A stretch of 64,000 nucleotides of DNA from Flavobacteriales bacterium (GTDB lineage Bacteria > Bacteroidota > Bacteroidia > UBA10329), in NCBI GenBank assembly GCA_021741075.1, contig JAIOYO010000012.1, forward strand, positions 1-64,000. Direction: 5' to 3'. Position numbers and translations under genes: made by a program. Shown in pieces: positions 48,552-57,584 of this stretch. The first letter of the stretch is position 1. The number at the start of each line of letters is the position of its first letter. Under the pieces are notes generated by a model. It had not been told where the DNA came from, searched no databases, and worked only from the letters and a program-made list of their open reading frames with translations.

Positions 48552-48941
48552 TTAAACCTGTGGTGGATGAAAGATGGAGTGTAAAGGGTTGGAATACGTG
48601 CCTTCGAGATAAAGGCTGTTTGCTTGTGCAATCTCTGTTTGGAAGAATTTAAACTCGAAACCAGCGGTTTTCTCAACGGTTAAAACGAGATTAATTATTT
48701 CACTTTCTGCAGCAGGAGTTTCGGACTTCTGTTCCGAATCTGCTTGAATCTGCTTCGATAAATGACATTTACCATCGCAATGAAGTTCAGGCTTATCGGA
48801 GTTTTCGCAAAAATTCTCGATGATGTAAGCCGTGTTCACTTTATAGTTAAATACGATAAGCGAAGCGCTCATCACCTGAACCAGCAAACCAACAATCAGA
48901 AAATATATTCCGAGGTTTTTCATCGTGTGCAAATATCGCAT
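48552..48941 (-). CDS. small Cys-containing membrane-anchored protein; likely start 48923
   Basis: One N-terminal TM; FCENSDKPELHCDGKCHLSKQI. Confidence 0.6.
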   Translation of the reverse strand: MRYLHTMKNLGIYFLIVGLLVQVMSASLIVFNYKVNTAYIIENFCENSDKPELHCDGKCHLSKQIQADSEQKSETPAAESEIINLVLTVEKTAGFEFKFFQTEIAQANSLYLEGTYSNPLHSIFHPPQV

Positions 48942-48982
48942 TTAACTGAATAGCCAAAAATTGACGAGCCGCGTAAGAAAAT

Positions 48983-48996
48983 ATGACATTCATCAT
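48983..48996. promoter_or_regulatory. Crp/Fnr-type site ATGAC-ATTC-ATCAT upstream of the copper-receptor operon
   Basis: Motif match. Confidence 0.5.
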
Positions 48997-49398
48997 AATT
49001 ACTAAGGCCAGTGCCATGATAATCTACAAAATTAGAGGGGATTTTTAGTTTTGGTACAGTGCGAAATTCGAACAGCCCTTGATTAGCTCTTCTTGCAGGA
49101 TTTAACTAAATGAAGTTAGAAGATTGCGCTGTAGAATAAATTCTAGAGGTTACTGAAAGGCTCAGGTGATTTTAGGTGTTCAGAGTATGATGATAATCCC
49201 GCCTACCTTCATCTTTTACGAATAGATAAGCGACACTCAATGGCTTCTTGCTAGATTATTGCTAGTTACTTTTTATTATTTACGCGCTACTTATTACAAT
49301 GTAACGAGACTAGATTAAACAACTTCTCTCCTTTAGCGTTTACGCAATTCATCGTACCAACACAAAAACCCGAATACTACTTTTGTGACCCGATAAAA

Positions 49399-51852
49399 TT
49401 GCCAATAGTGAAACGCCTCATTTTTCAGCTTCTATGTCTATTAGCCCCAATGTGCGTGTTTGCTCAAACACAAACCATCCGTGGCGTGGTAACCGACCAA
49501 GAAAGCCGAATGCCCATTATTGGAGCTGCTGTTGTGGTGGTAGACAGCGACCCTATAATTGGCACAACCACCGACCTTGACGGAAAATTCCACCTGCCCA
49601 AAGTGAAGGTGGGGCGTGTAGACCTAAAGATTACCTACTTGGGCTACGCCCCAAAAACACTGTCGGGTATCGAACTTTTCAGCGGAAAAGAATTAGTGCT
49701 GAATGTGGAGATGCAGGAAATGGTGATGAAGCAGGAAGAAGTGGTGGTAAAGGCCACCCGCAGAAAGGAAGAGGTGTTGAACACAATGACAACCGTTTCA
49801 GCCCGCGTTTTTACCACCGAAGAAGCTTCGCGCTATGCTGGCACTCGGAATGACGTTTCTAGAATGGCCACCAACTTTGCGGGGGTACGCGGTGCGAACG
49901 ATGCCACCAACGACATCGTTATTAGAGGAAACTCACCAACAGGTCTACTTTGGCGTTTGGAAGACATCGACATTCCAAACCCCAACCACTTCGGAAACTT
50001 GGGCTCCACGGGTGGGCCTGTGAGTATGCTCAACAGCAACGTACTTTCTAATTCAGATTTCCTAACAGCCGCTTTTCCATCCGAATATGGCAACGGAATT
50101 TCTGGTGTTTTTGACCTAAAAATGCGCCACGGAAACAACGAGAAGCACGAGTTTTTGGGGCAAATAGGATTTAATGGGGTTGAGTTGGGCGCAGAAGGCC
50201 CGTTCTCCAAAAAAAGCGGTGCCTCATACCTCATCAATTTCCGCTATTCCACCCTGGCGCTATTCAAATTGGGAGGGGTTGATTTCGGAACGGGCGATGC
50301 CACTCCACAGTACTCAGACCTTAGTTTCAAGGTGCGAATTCCAACCAAAAAGGCCGGCATTTTTGAAGTTTTCGGGATGGGCGGCATCAGCAGTATTGAT
50401 TTCCTTGCCAGCGAATCAACCGATAATTCAACCAACTTCTACTCTCAAGGTGGATTGGATATTTATGACAGAACCAAGACTGGAGTTACTGGCTTTACGC
50501 ACACCTATCTTTTCAAAAATGCGAGCTACCTCAAAATGACGTTGGCGGCAAGCACACAGCTTAATCAAGATGTGGTAGATAGTGTCGATATTACCAAGCA
50601 TCCGTTTACATGGTACAAACAGAATTTTCAAGATCACCGCTTCCAAGGTTCCATTTATTACAAAATGAAATTCAACGCAAAGCACAATCTGAAGGTTGGA
50701 ACACGAACCACTGTGTTCTATTCCATTTTGCAAGACAGTGCTTTTATCCCAACGTGGAACGACTATCAAACGTTAACCGATTTTGATGGGGTAACCGCTT
50801 TGCTTCAGCCTTATGCGCAATGGCAATGGCGCTGGAACGATGCGTGGACGCTGAACACGGGCGTTCACGGTCAGGTGCTGACCCTCAACGGCTCCTTTGC
50901 CGTGGAGCCCCGTTTGGGTCTGCAATGGAAATTAAACCCAAGGCATCGGCTTTCACTGGCCTATGGTTTACATAGCCAAATGGTAGCGCTAGATAGATAT
51001 TTTCTTGTGGTGGAAGACTCGCTGGGAAATAAGGAAAATCCAAACCGTAACCTCGATTTTGTGCGTAGCCATCATGCCGTTTTAGGCTACGATTGGAGTT
51101 TGCCGTTTGATATGCGCATTAAGGTTGAGGCGTATTACCAATACATCTACAATGCAGGTATTGATAGAGATAGCAGTTCCTACTCATCTCTAAATGTGGG
51201 AAGCTTTACGCAGGATGGCCCAGACGATATTGTGAATGGAGGAACTGGTACCAACTATGGTTTGGAAATCACATTCGAGAAATTCCTAACCAACGGATAC
51301 TATTGGCTACTGACAGCTTCGCTCTACGATTCTAAATACACGGCCAGCGATGGAGTTGAACGCAATACAGTATTTAATGGAAATTATGTGCTGAATGTGC
51401 TGGGCGGATATGAATTGCAATTGAACAGAAAAAATCCAAAGCTGCGCGACCCAAAACCAAACTATACCGAGAAGCAATTAAAACGCTTTAAAAAAAAGCA
51501 AGCTAGCCGCTTGGCAACCAAACATTCCCTCAAATTTGACGTGAAATTTACGTTGGCCGGTGGTTCGCGATATACGCCAATTGATCTTGTTGCATCTGAT
51601 GCGGCAAACCAAGCAGTTTATATTGACGACTTGGCTTATTCAAAGCAATTTGAGCCATATTACCGTCTGGATCTTGGCCTTACCTACCGCATGAGCCGCC
51701 CAAAAGTGACGCAGGAATTCACCGCTTCATGTCAGAATGTTACTGACAAGGCAAATCCGCTTTACAATCAATATAATCCCGACAAAAATCAATTGGTAAA
51801 TGTGAATCAGTTGGGTATTTATCCGCTTCTTCAATACAAGGTTTTGTTCTAG
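49399..51852 (+). CDS. TonB-dependent receptor with carboxypeptidase-like regulatory domain
   Basis: TIRGVVTDQESRMPIIGAAVVVVDSDPIIGTTTDLDGKFHLPKV; plug and barrel. Confidence 0.88.
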   Translation: MPIVKRLIFQLLCLLAPMCVFAQTQTIRGVVTDQESRMPIIGAAVVVVDSDPIIGTTTDLDGKFHLPKVKVGRVDLKITYLGYAPKTLSGIELFSGKELVLNVEMQEMVMKQEEVVVKATRRKEEVLNTMTTVSARVFTTEEASRYAGTRNDVSRMATNFAGVRGANDATNDIVIRGNSPTGLLWRLEDIDIPNPNHFGNLGSTGGPVSMLNSNVLSNSDFLTAAFPSEYGNGISGVFDLKMRHGNNEKHEFLGQIGFNGVELGAEGPFSKKSGASYLINFRYSTLALFKLGGVDFGTGDATPQYSDLSFKVRIPTKKAGIFEVFGMGGISSIDFLASESTDNSTNFYSQGGLDIYDRTKTGVTGFTHTYLFKNASYLKMTLAASTQLNQDVVDSVDITKHPFTWYKQNFQDHRFQGSIYYKMKFNAKHNLKVGTRTTVFYSILQDSAFIPTWNDYQTLTDFDGVTALLQPYAQWQWRWNDAWTLNTGVHGQVLTLNGSFAVEPRLGLQWKLNPRHRLSLAYGLHSQMVALDRYFLVVEDSLGNKENPNRNLDFVRSHHAVLGYDWSLPFDMRIKVEAYYQYIYNAGIDRDSSSYSSLNVGSFTQDGPDDIVNGGTGTNYGLEITFEKFLTNGYYWLLTASLYDSKYTASDGVERNTVFNGNYVLNVLGGYELQLNRKNPKLRDPKPNYTEKQLKRFKKKQASRLATKHSLKFDVKFTLAGGSRYTPIDLVASDAANQAVYIDDLAYSKQFEPYYRLDLGLTYRMSRPKVTQEFTASCQNVTDKANPLYNQYNPDKNQLVNVNQLGIYPLLQYKVLF

Positions 51853-51854
51853 AA

Positions 51855-52487
51855 TTATTCTGCAACCACACCCATTTTCAAGGCATATTTTACCAATCCA
51901 ACCACATTCTTTACCTCAAGTTTTTTAATGAGATTACGCTTGTGCGTATCTACAGTACGGATGCCACAATCGAGTTTATCGGCAATTTCTTGATTGGTAA
52001 ATTCTTGGGCGATAAGCCTTAGCACCTCTGCTTCCTTTTTTGTCAGCATAGGATTCTTAGCCTTGTCTCCCTTTGCAAACTCACCAGAAATTTTGGTCAG
52101 CACATCTGTGCTAAAATATTGCTTGTCTTCGGCCACATCAACAATGGCTCTAATTATTTCTTCTTTAGTAGAATGCTTTAAAATGTATCCGGATGCACCT
52201 GCCTGAAGAATCTCCTTAATAAATCGGGGCTCATCACTAATAGTAACAGCTAGCACGTTGATAGTTGGATATTTCTCTTTAATAGCAAGAGTTGCCTCCA
52301 TTCCGTTCATTTCGGGCATCATAATGTCCATTAGTACAACATCTATTTGTCTAGAGGAGCAAATTTCCAAAGCCTCCTTACCGTTTTCGGCCGTATCAAC
52401 CACAAGAATGTTAGGCTCCCCTCTTAAAAGAGAAGAGAGTCCATTGCGAATCATTTCGTGGTCGTCTGCAATAAGTACTCGTATCAT
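51855..52487 (-). CDS. NarL/LuxR-family response regulator
   Basis: IRVLIADDHEMIRNGL; LTKKEAEVLRLIAQEFTNQEIADKLDCGIRTVDTHKRNLIKKL. Confidence 0.93.
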   Translation of the reverse strand: MIRVLIADDHEMIRNGLSSLLRGEPNILVVDTAENGKEALEICSSRQIDVVLMDIMMPEMNGMEATLAIKEKYPTINVLAVTISDEPRFIKEILQAGASGYILKHSTKEEIIRAIVDVAEDKQYFSTDVLTKISGEFAKGDKAKNPMLTKKEAEVLRLIAQEFTNQEIADKLDCGIRTVDTHKRNLIKKLEVKNVVGLVKYALKMGVVAE

Positions 52488-54757
52488 TGTTTCAAGGAAT
52501 TGGTCAAAGGTATTTCAACTGTTGTTACCGTGCCCTTTTTTGGTTTAGAATCTATCTCCACCCTTCCCTCAAACACCTCTGCTCTAGACCATATATTTCT
52601 TAATCCAAAGCCCTGCGATGTTTTGTCTGGGTCAAACCCTATCCCGTCATCTTCTACCATCAATACAATAGAATTACCGTGATTAATCAATTGAACATAT
52701 ACGTTGGAAGCGTTCCCGTGCCTAATCGAATTATTTACCAATTCCTGACACATTCTAAACAACGCCTTTTCTAATTCAGGAGCAAATCGAATATCCATAT
52801 CTACCAGTTCCAATGATATTTCGAACTCTCCAGTGGTATTCCATTTTTCTACCAAATCCTGAACAGCGGGCTTCAATCCAAACTGCCAGAGCACGTCTGG
52901 CATTAGGTTACGCGAAATATTTTTAACCTCTGTAATGGCAACGCCAATATTATCCTCCAAGGCACGAATGCGTTCATTCATATCATCGCTTGATCCTCTT
53001 TTTCCGATGCCCGATTTTAGATGTTGTAGGTTTAGCTTGATAGCTGTAAAGAGTTGTCCTAGGCCATCGTGAAGTTCTTGCGCAACCCGCATTCTTTCAT
53101 TTTCCTGTCCTTCAATGAGTGCTTCGCGGTGGTGCTTTTCAAATTCCTTGGTCTCCGAAATATTTCGAGCAATACAAATGGCCGTAATTACCCGATTTCC
53201 ATGATAAATAGGCGAAAGTGCAACGCCATACGTTGAATATTGTCCGTCTTGTCTGCGTAAAATTCGAAGCTCCGTTTTAATTGGCTTTCCTGTTGCAAAC
53301 ACTTGATTTACGAGTTCCATTGCAGCCTGCGAGTTTTCTGGCAGCATGACTTCTTCTAGTGTTCTCCCTGCCCATTTTCGGTCTTTCGGGAGTTCTAAAT
53401 AATCATTTACCGACAGGATGTAGCCCTCCGAGTTTACCGTTAAAATGAGATCATCTGCATGTTCAAAAATAGATCGCCATCGTGCTTCAGACGATGCCAA
53501 AGCTTCCTGAGCTAATTTTCGGCTAGTGACATCATTTCCTACAGCTTGATAACCTAAAAGCGTGCCTGAGTTGCCAAAAAAGGCCGTTACATTCCACTCT
53601 TGCCAGATGAGATTTCCATCCTGGTCATAATTTCGAAGCTCACAAACCCTTTTGGGATCTCGCGCAGTAATCAATTGCATTTCTCGTTCGCATTTTTCCA
53701 GTTCAGATGGCGGGAATAACGATGGAAATCTCGTTTCTAACCCTGAATCTTTGAATTTGAAAAACCGCGTAAAAGCCAGATTTCTGAAAATGACCTTTCT
53801 TGTTGGGCTAATGCGACAAATCATTTCCGACTGAGCCTCTACTATGCTCTGATACCGATGTTTTATAGTATTCAGCTCATCAGCAAGTCTATGCGTATCT
53901 GTAATATTAGCAATGGAAACCAACACCAACGATAGGTCTTCTTCATGACCAGGAAGGACATTCAAGTTGAATTGAACATCAATCGTATCATCGTTAACAT
54001 TTACAAAAGAGCCTTCAGCCTGAAAGTAGGTTTTACCTTCAGAAAGTGCTACGAATTCGTTGAGAAAAATAGACTCTGAATCGGGTGTGAAATTTCGATG
54101 AATCTTCTTAATGAATGCCGCTTTGTCTTCAACGCCATTCATTACGAGTGTAGCTCTGTTCACGTTCTTCACCTCAATGAGGTCAATACATCTTTCTAAT
54201 TGCGATGGATTCTCTAGAAAATAGGTTTTTAAGTCCAATACACCTTCTGCTTTCCTAGCATCCAAAAATTTTTTCACCTGAGAAAAATCCTCTTCCCAAA
54301 AGGAAAACGGGGCGTTATCGAATATGAATCGATACTTTTCTTCGGAAAGCCTGGCAGCGGTAACATCACGAGAAATGCCAATGAGCCCTATTAAGTTACC
54401 ATTAGCATCTTGCAGAGGCGATTTAGTGGTAGAAAAATAGCTATTACCAACTCCGAAGGTTCCTCGGTTTTCGTATGAAACAGAATTACCGGATTCGAAC
54501 AATTTCGCATCACTTTCAACAATTTTTTTCACTGGAAAATGACCAAGCAATTCAACGTCAGTTCGACCAATAATTTCGTCAATTCGTTTTCCAAAATAGG
54601 CAGCACATGCTTCATTAATTGAAATATATCTTCCTTCTAAATCCTTGGCATAAATGGAATCGGAAGCACCCTGAATGATGCTGTTGAGGAGTTCATTTTC
54701 TCGTAATAAAAGTCGAATTTGTTCTTCAGGCCGTATGGATATGGATTCTTTAGACAT
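52484..54757 (-). CDS. multi-PAS sensor histidine kinase (HisKA_3/HATPase)
   Basis: ERMRVAQELHDGLGQLFTAIKLNLQHL; EDDGIGFDPDKTSQGFGLRNI; several PAS/PAC segments. Confidence 0.92.
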   Translation of the reverse strand: MSKESISIRPEEQIRLLLRENELLNSIIQGASDSIYAKDLEGRYISINEACAAYFGKRIDEIIGRTDVELLGHFPVKKIVESDAKLFESGNSVSYENRGTFGVGNSYFSTTKSPLQDANGNLIGLIGISRDVTAARLSEEKYRFIFDNAPFSFWEEDFSQVKKFLDARKAEGVLDLKTYFLENPSQLERCIDLIEVKNVNRATLVMNGVEDKAAFIKKIHRNFTPDSESIFLNEFVALSEGKTYFQAEGSFVNVNDDTIDVQFNLNVLPGHEEDLSLVLVSIANITDTHRLADELNTIKHRYQSIVEAQSEMICRISPTRKVIFRNLAFTRFFKFKDSGLETRFPSLFPPSELEKCEREMQLITARDPKRVCELRNYDQDGNLIWQEWNVTAFFGNSGTLLGYQAVGNDVTSRKLAQEALASSEARWRSIFEHADDLILTVNSEGYILSVNDYLELPKDRKWAGRTLEEVMLPENSQAAMELVNQVFATGKPIKTELRILRRQDGQYSTYGVALSPIYHGNRVITAICIARNISETKEFEKHHREALIEGQENERMRVAQELHDGLGQLFTAIKLNLQHLKSGIGKRGSSDDMNERIRALEDNIGVAITEVKNISRNLMPDVLWQFGLKPAVQDLVEKWNTTGEFEISLELVDMDIRFAPELEKALFRMCQELVNNSIRHGNASNVYVQLINHGNSIVLMVEDDGIGFDPDKTSQGFGLRNIWSRAEVFEGRVEIDSKPKKGTVTTVEIPLTNSLKQ

Positions 54758-54812
54758 GGTAGGTTTGAGCGAACTAAAGTAGTTTTACGGCTTCAAACAG
54801 CACTATCATTCC

Positions 54813-55280
54813 ATGAAAATCCGTGTTCTTCTATACATTTCCATTTTCTTATTACTGAGTTCTTGTATGACAGTAAAACCGCTTGAAATTCGGTCTGTTG
54901 TGTGTTGTGATCTTAAAAAAGCAATGCAGACCGAAGCAGAGGTGGCTTTTATGGTTGAATTGCACAATCCAAACGACTTTCCCGTGAATGTGAAAAGTTA
55001 CTGTTTGGATGTGCGCTTAAACAACAATACCCTCGGAACGGCTGAGTCGAAAGAATTCACTGAAATTGAGCCAAATAAGACCTTAAAAAAGTCTATTACT
55101 CTTAGAACTTCGGCTCAAAAATTAGTAAGCGGTAGCCTAACGATGGGATTGTCGGCACTTCTTAAAAACGATTTATCTACGTTGGAAGTGGAAATTGTGG
55201 GTTCTGTAGTTGGCAATGCCAAAGGATTTTCTAAACGTGTTCGTATACGTGAGAAGTATCCTCTTAAATTGAATCCATAA
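54813..55280 (+). CDS. LEA type 2 family lipoprotein
   Basis: Lipobox LLSSC; EVAFMVELHNPNDFPVNVKSYCLDVRLNNNTLGTAES. Confidence 0.75.
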   Translation: MKIRVLLYISIFLLLSSCMTVKPLEIRSVVCCDLKKAMQTEAEVAFMVELHNPNDFPVNVKSYCLDVRLNNNTLGTAESKEFTEIEPNKTLKKSITLRTSAQKLVSGSLTMGLSALLKNDLSTLEVEIVGSVVGNAKGFSKRVRIREKYPLKLNP

Positions 55281-56747
55281 TTAAGAAAGTGGAACGCACA
55301 CATTCTTCGGCTCCGTAAAAAACCGAAGTGCTTCCCAACCACCTTCGCGACCAACACCAGATTGCTTTACGCCACCAAAAGGAGTTCGCAAATCGCGGAT
55401 AAGCCAGCAGTTTATCCATACAATTCCCGTGTGAAGTTGCGCTGCAACACGATGGGCCTTGGAAAGATTACTTGTCCAAATGGTTGATGCCAACCCGTAC
55501 TTCGTTCCGTTGGCGTAAGCCAGCACTTCTTCTTCTGTATCAAACGGTTGAAGAGTAACAACTGGACCAAAAATTTCCTCTTGATTGGTGCGACATTGCT
55601 CGTCCAATCCTTCAATTACGGTTGGCTCAACAAACCAACCTCCAAGTTCGGTCTTAGCTTCTTTCCCACCACAGAGCACGGTGCCACCTTCCTGTTTTGC
55701 CAATTCCAAGTAAGAAAGTATTTTATCGAAATGTGCTTTAGAAACCACCGCGCCCAGTTTCACATCGGGCAATTTAGGATTGCCAACTTTCATCTCTTTT
55801 ACAAGTTCCACAAACCGCGTTTTGAACTCGTTGTAAATGCCTTTCTGAACGTAAATACGCGAGCCGCATAAGCATATTTGCCCTTGGTTGGCAAAACTGG
55901 AATTAAGGGAAGTTTTGAGTGCGTTCTCCAAATCGCAATCATCAAAAATGATATTCGGATTTTTGCCTCCCAATTCCAGTGAAAGTTTTTTAAACATGGG
56001 AGCCGCAATGCGAGCAATGGTTTTGCCTGTCTCTGTTCCTCCGGTGAAAGAAATGATTGGCACATCGGCATGTTCGGTAATGGCCGAGCCAACTTTACCG
56101 CCAAGTCCGTGAACGATGTTTAACACTCCTTTAGGAAATCCGACCTCATCGCAAATCTGCGAAAGCAGAAACGCAGTCATTGGTGTAATCTCAGATGGCT
56201 TGGCAACTACGGTGTTTCCTGACGCAAGCGCAGGTGCAATCTTCCAAGTGAAAAGATAAAGCGGCAAGTTCCATGGCGAGATGCAACCAGCTACGCCAAC
56301 GGGTTGCCGAAGCGTGTAATTCAAGAACTTTCCATCTGTATCGTGCAATTCAGAACTATCGTGCAAAATGGCGGTGGCAAAGAACTTGAAGTTGTCCGAA
56401 GCACGCGGAATATCTACACGCTTTGCAAGCCATACTGGTTTGCCATTGTCGGTGCTTTCGGCTTCGGCTAGTTCGTCTAAACGTTCTGTAATGCGCCTAG
56501 AAACATTTCGCAGATGTTCCGAACGCTCTTCACGCGAGAGTGCCGACCAGATTGGGAAAGCTGCCTTGGCGGCACTTACCGCGAGTTCCACATCCGTGGC
56601 ATCCGAATCAGGAATCAATGAATAAACTTCTCCAGTCGCTGGGTTATAATTATCTAGGAACTGGCCCGAGTTCGGGGCTTTAAACTGCCCATTAATGTAG
56701 TTAAGAATTTGCTGCATCGCTATTGTTTGGGGTAAATGTAACGGCAA
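55281..56747 (-). CDS. aldehyde dehydrogenase; likely start 56717
   Basis: SFTGGTETGKTIA; LELGGKNPNIIFDD; NQGQICLCGSRI; EEIFGPVVTLQPFDTEEE. Confidence 0.93.
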   Translation of the reverse strand: MPLHLPQTIAMQQILNYINGQFKAPNSGQFLDNYNPATGEVYSLIPDSDATDVELAVSAAKAAFPIWSALSREERSEHLRNVSRRITERLDELAEAESTDNGKPVWLAKRVDIPRASDNFKFFATAILHDSSELHDTDGKFLNYTLRQPVGVAGCISPWNLPLYLFTWKIAPALASGNTVVAKPSEITPMTAFLLSQICDEVGFPKGVLNIVHGLGGKVGSAITEHADVPIISFTGGTETGKTIARIAAPMFKKLSLELGGKNPNIIFDDCDLENALKTSLNSSFANQGQICLCGSRIYVQKGIYNEFKTRFVELVKEMKVGNPKLPDVKLGAVVSKAHFDKILSYLELAKQEGGTVLCGGKEAKTELGGWFVEPTVIEGLDEQCRTNQEEIFGPVVTLQPFDTEEEVLAYANGTKYGLASTIWTSNLSKAHRVAAQLHTGIVWINCWLIRDLRTPFGGVKQSGVGREGGWEALRFFTEPKNVCVPLS

Positions 56748-57022
56748 TCCTAGTTATCTGCCTAGCCACTTCAAAACCTGACACGCATGACATCCCGACC
56801 CGAAAACAGCAGTATGACAAACGGCTTGTCATGCGTGTCAGTATTCCCATTTTTTGGCATGGATGCGTGCCAAACCGCGCCTAAAATTCCTGCATCCTTT
56901 TATTCATGGGGGTTTCAGCGGGTTTTAATTTACTTAAAACGACCTTGGCACAAGGATGTGCACGGTAATTGCCTACTGCCAACCGTCAAACATTAAGTCA
57001 CAAACATTTAAAACATAAAACA

Positions 57023-57358
57023 ATGGAAGACGCATTCAAAAAATTCCTTTACGCTGGTGTTGATCTTGCAGCAGAAGTATCTACAAAATTCGAAGAGTCT
57101 GTAAAAGATCTTATCGAGAAAGGTAAAATCTCTGACGTTGAAGGAAAAAAATTGGTAGACGAACTTTTCGAGAAAACCGAAGCTCGTAAAGAAGAATTCG
57201 AAGCTAAATACAACGAAATCAAAGAAAAAGTTGGTATCGTAAAGAAAACTGAAGAAGAAATTCTTGCTGATTTGAAATCGAAAGTTGCTGACCTAGAAAG
57301 TAAAATCGGTAAAACTTCTGCTAAAGCTGCTGCTCCAAAAGCAACTGCAAAAGCATAA
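57023..57358 (+). CDS. phasin-like coiled-coil protein (ORF opens at 56969)
   Basis: MEDAFKKFLYAGVDLAAEVSTKFEESVKDLIEKGKISDVEGKKLVDELFEKTEARKEEFEAKYNEIKEK; Lys/Ala-rich tail. Confidence 0.65.
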   Translation: MEDAFKKFLYAGVDLAAEVSTKFEESVKDLIEKGKISDVEGKKLVDELFEKTEARKEEFEAKYNEIKEKVGIVKKTEEEILADLKSKVADLESKIGKTSAKAAAPKATAKA

Positions 57359-57408
57359 GTAAAGGCAAAGTCTCAGGGTTGGAGAGTCCTGTTTCTTTTC
57401 ATGGTAAG

Positions 57409-57441
57409 CGCCCCGACAGTAATGTTGGGGCGTTTTTTTTT
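57409..57441 (+). terminator. Rho-independent terminator
   Basis: CGCCCC...GGGGCG hairpin followed by T9. Confidence 0.92.
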
Positions 57442-57584
57442 GAACACAATTCACTAAAATTTCTCTGTAGAGGCAGCAATTCAGTACTCAAAGAAGCATC
57501 CTTAAGCGATTGTATTGACTGCGTGATTTTCTTAGCTTCGCAGCCCGTTTAAAAAAAGCAATTCGCTGATTTTCAGCATGCATT

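Noticed and set aside
45604-51852. SusC/SusD polysaccharide utilisation locus from the TonB receptors
   Set aside because: No SusD-like gene or glycoside hydrolases adjacent; the lipoprotein is Met/His-rich and YtkA-like.
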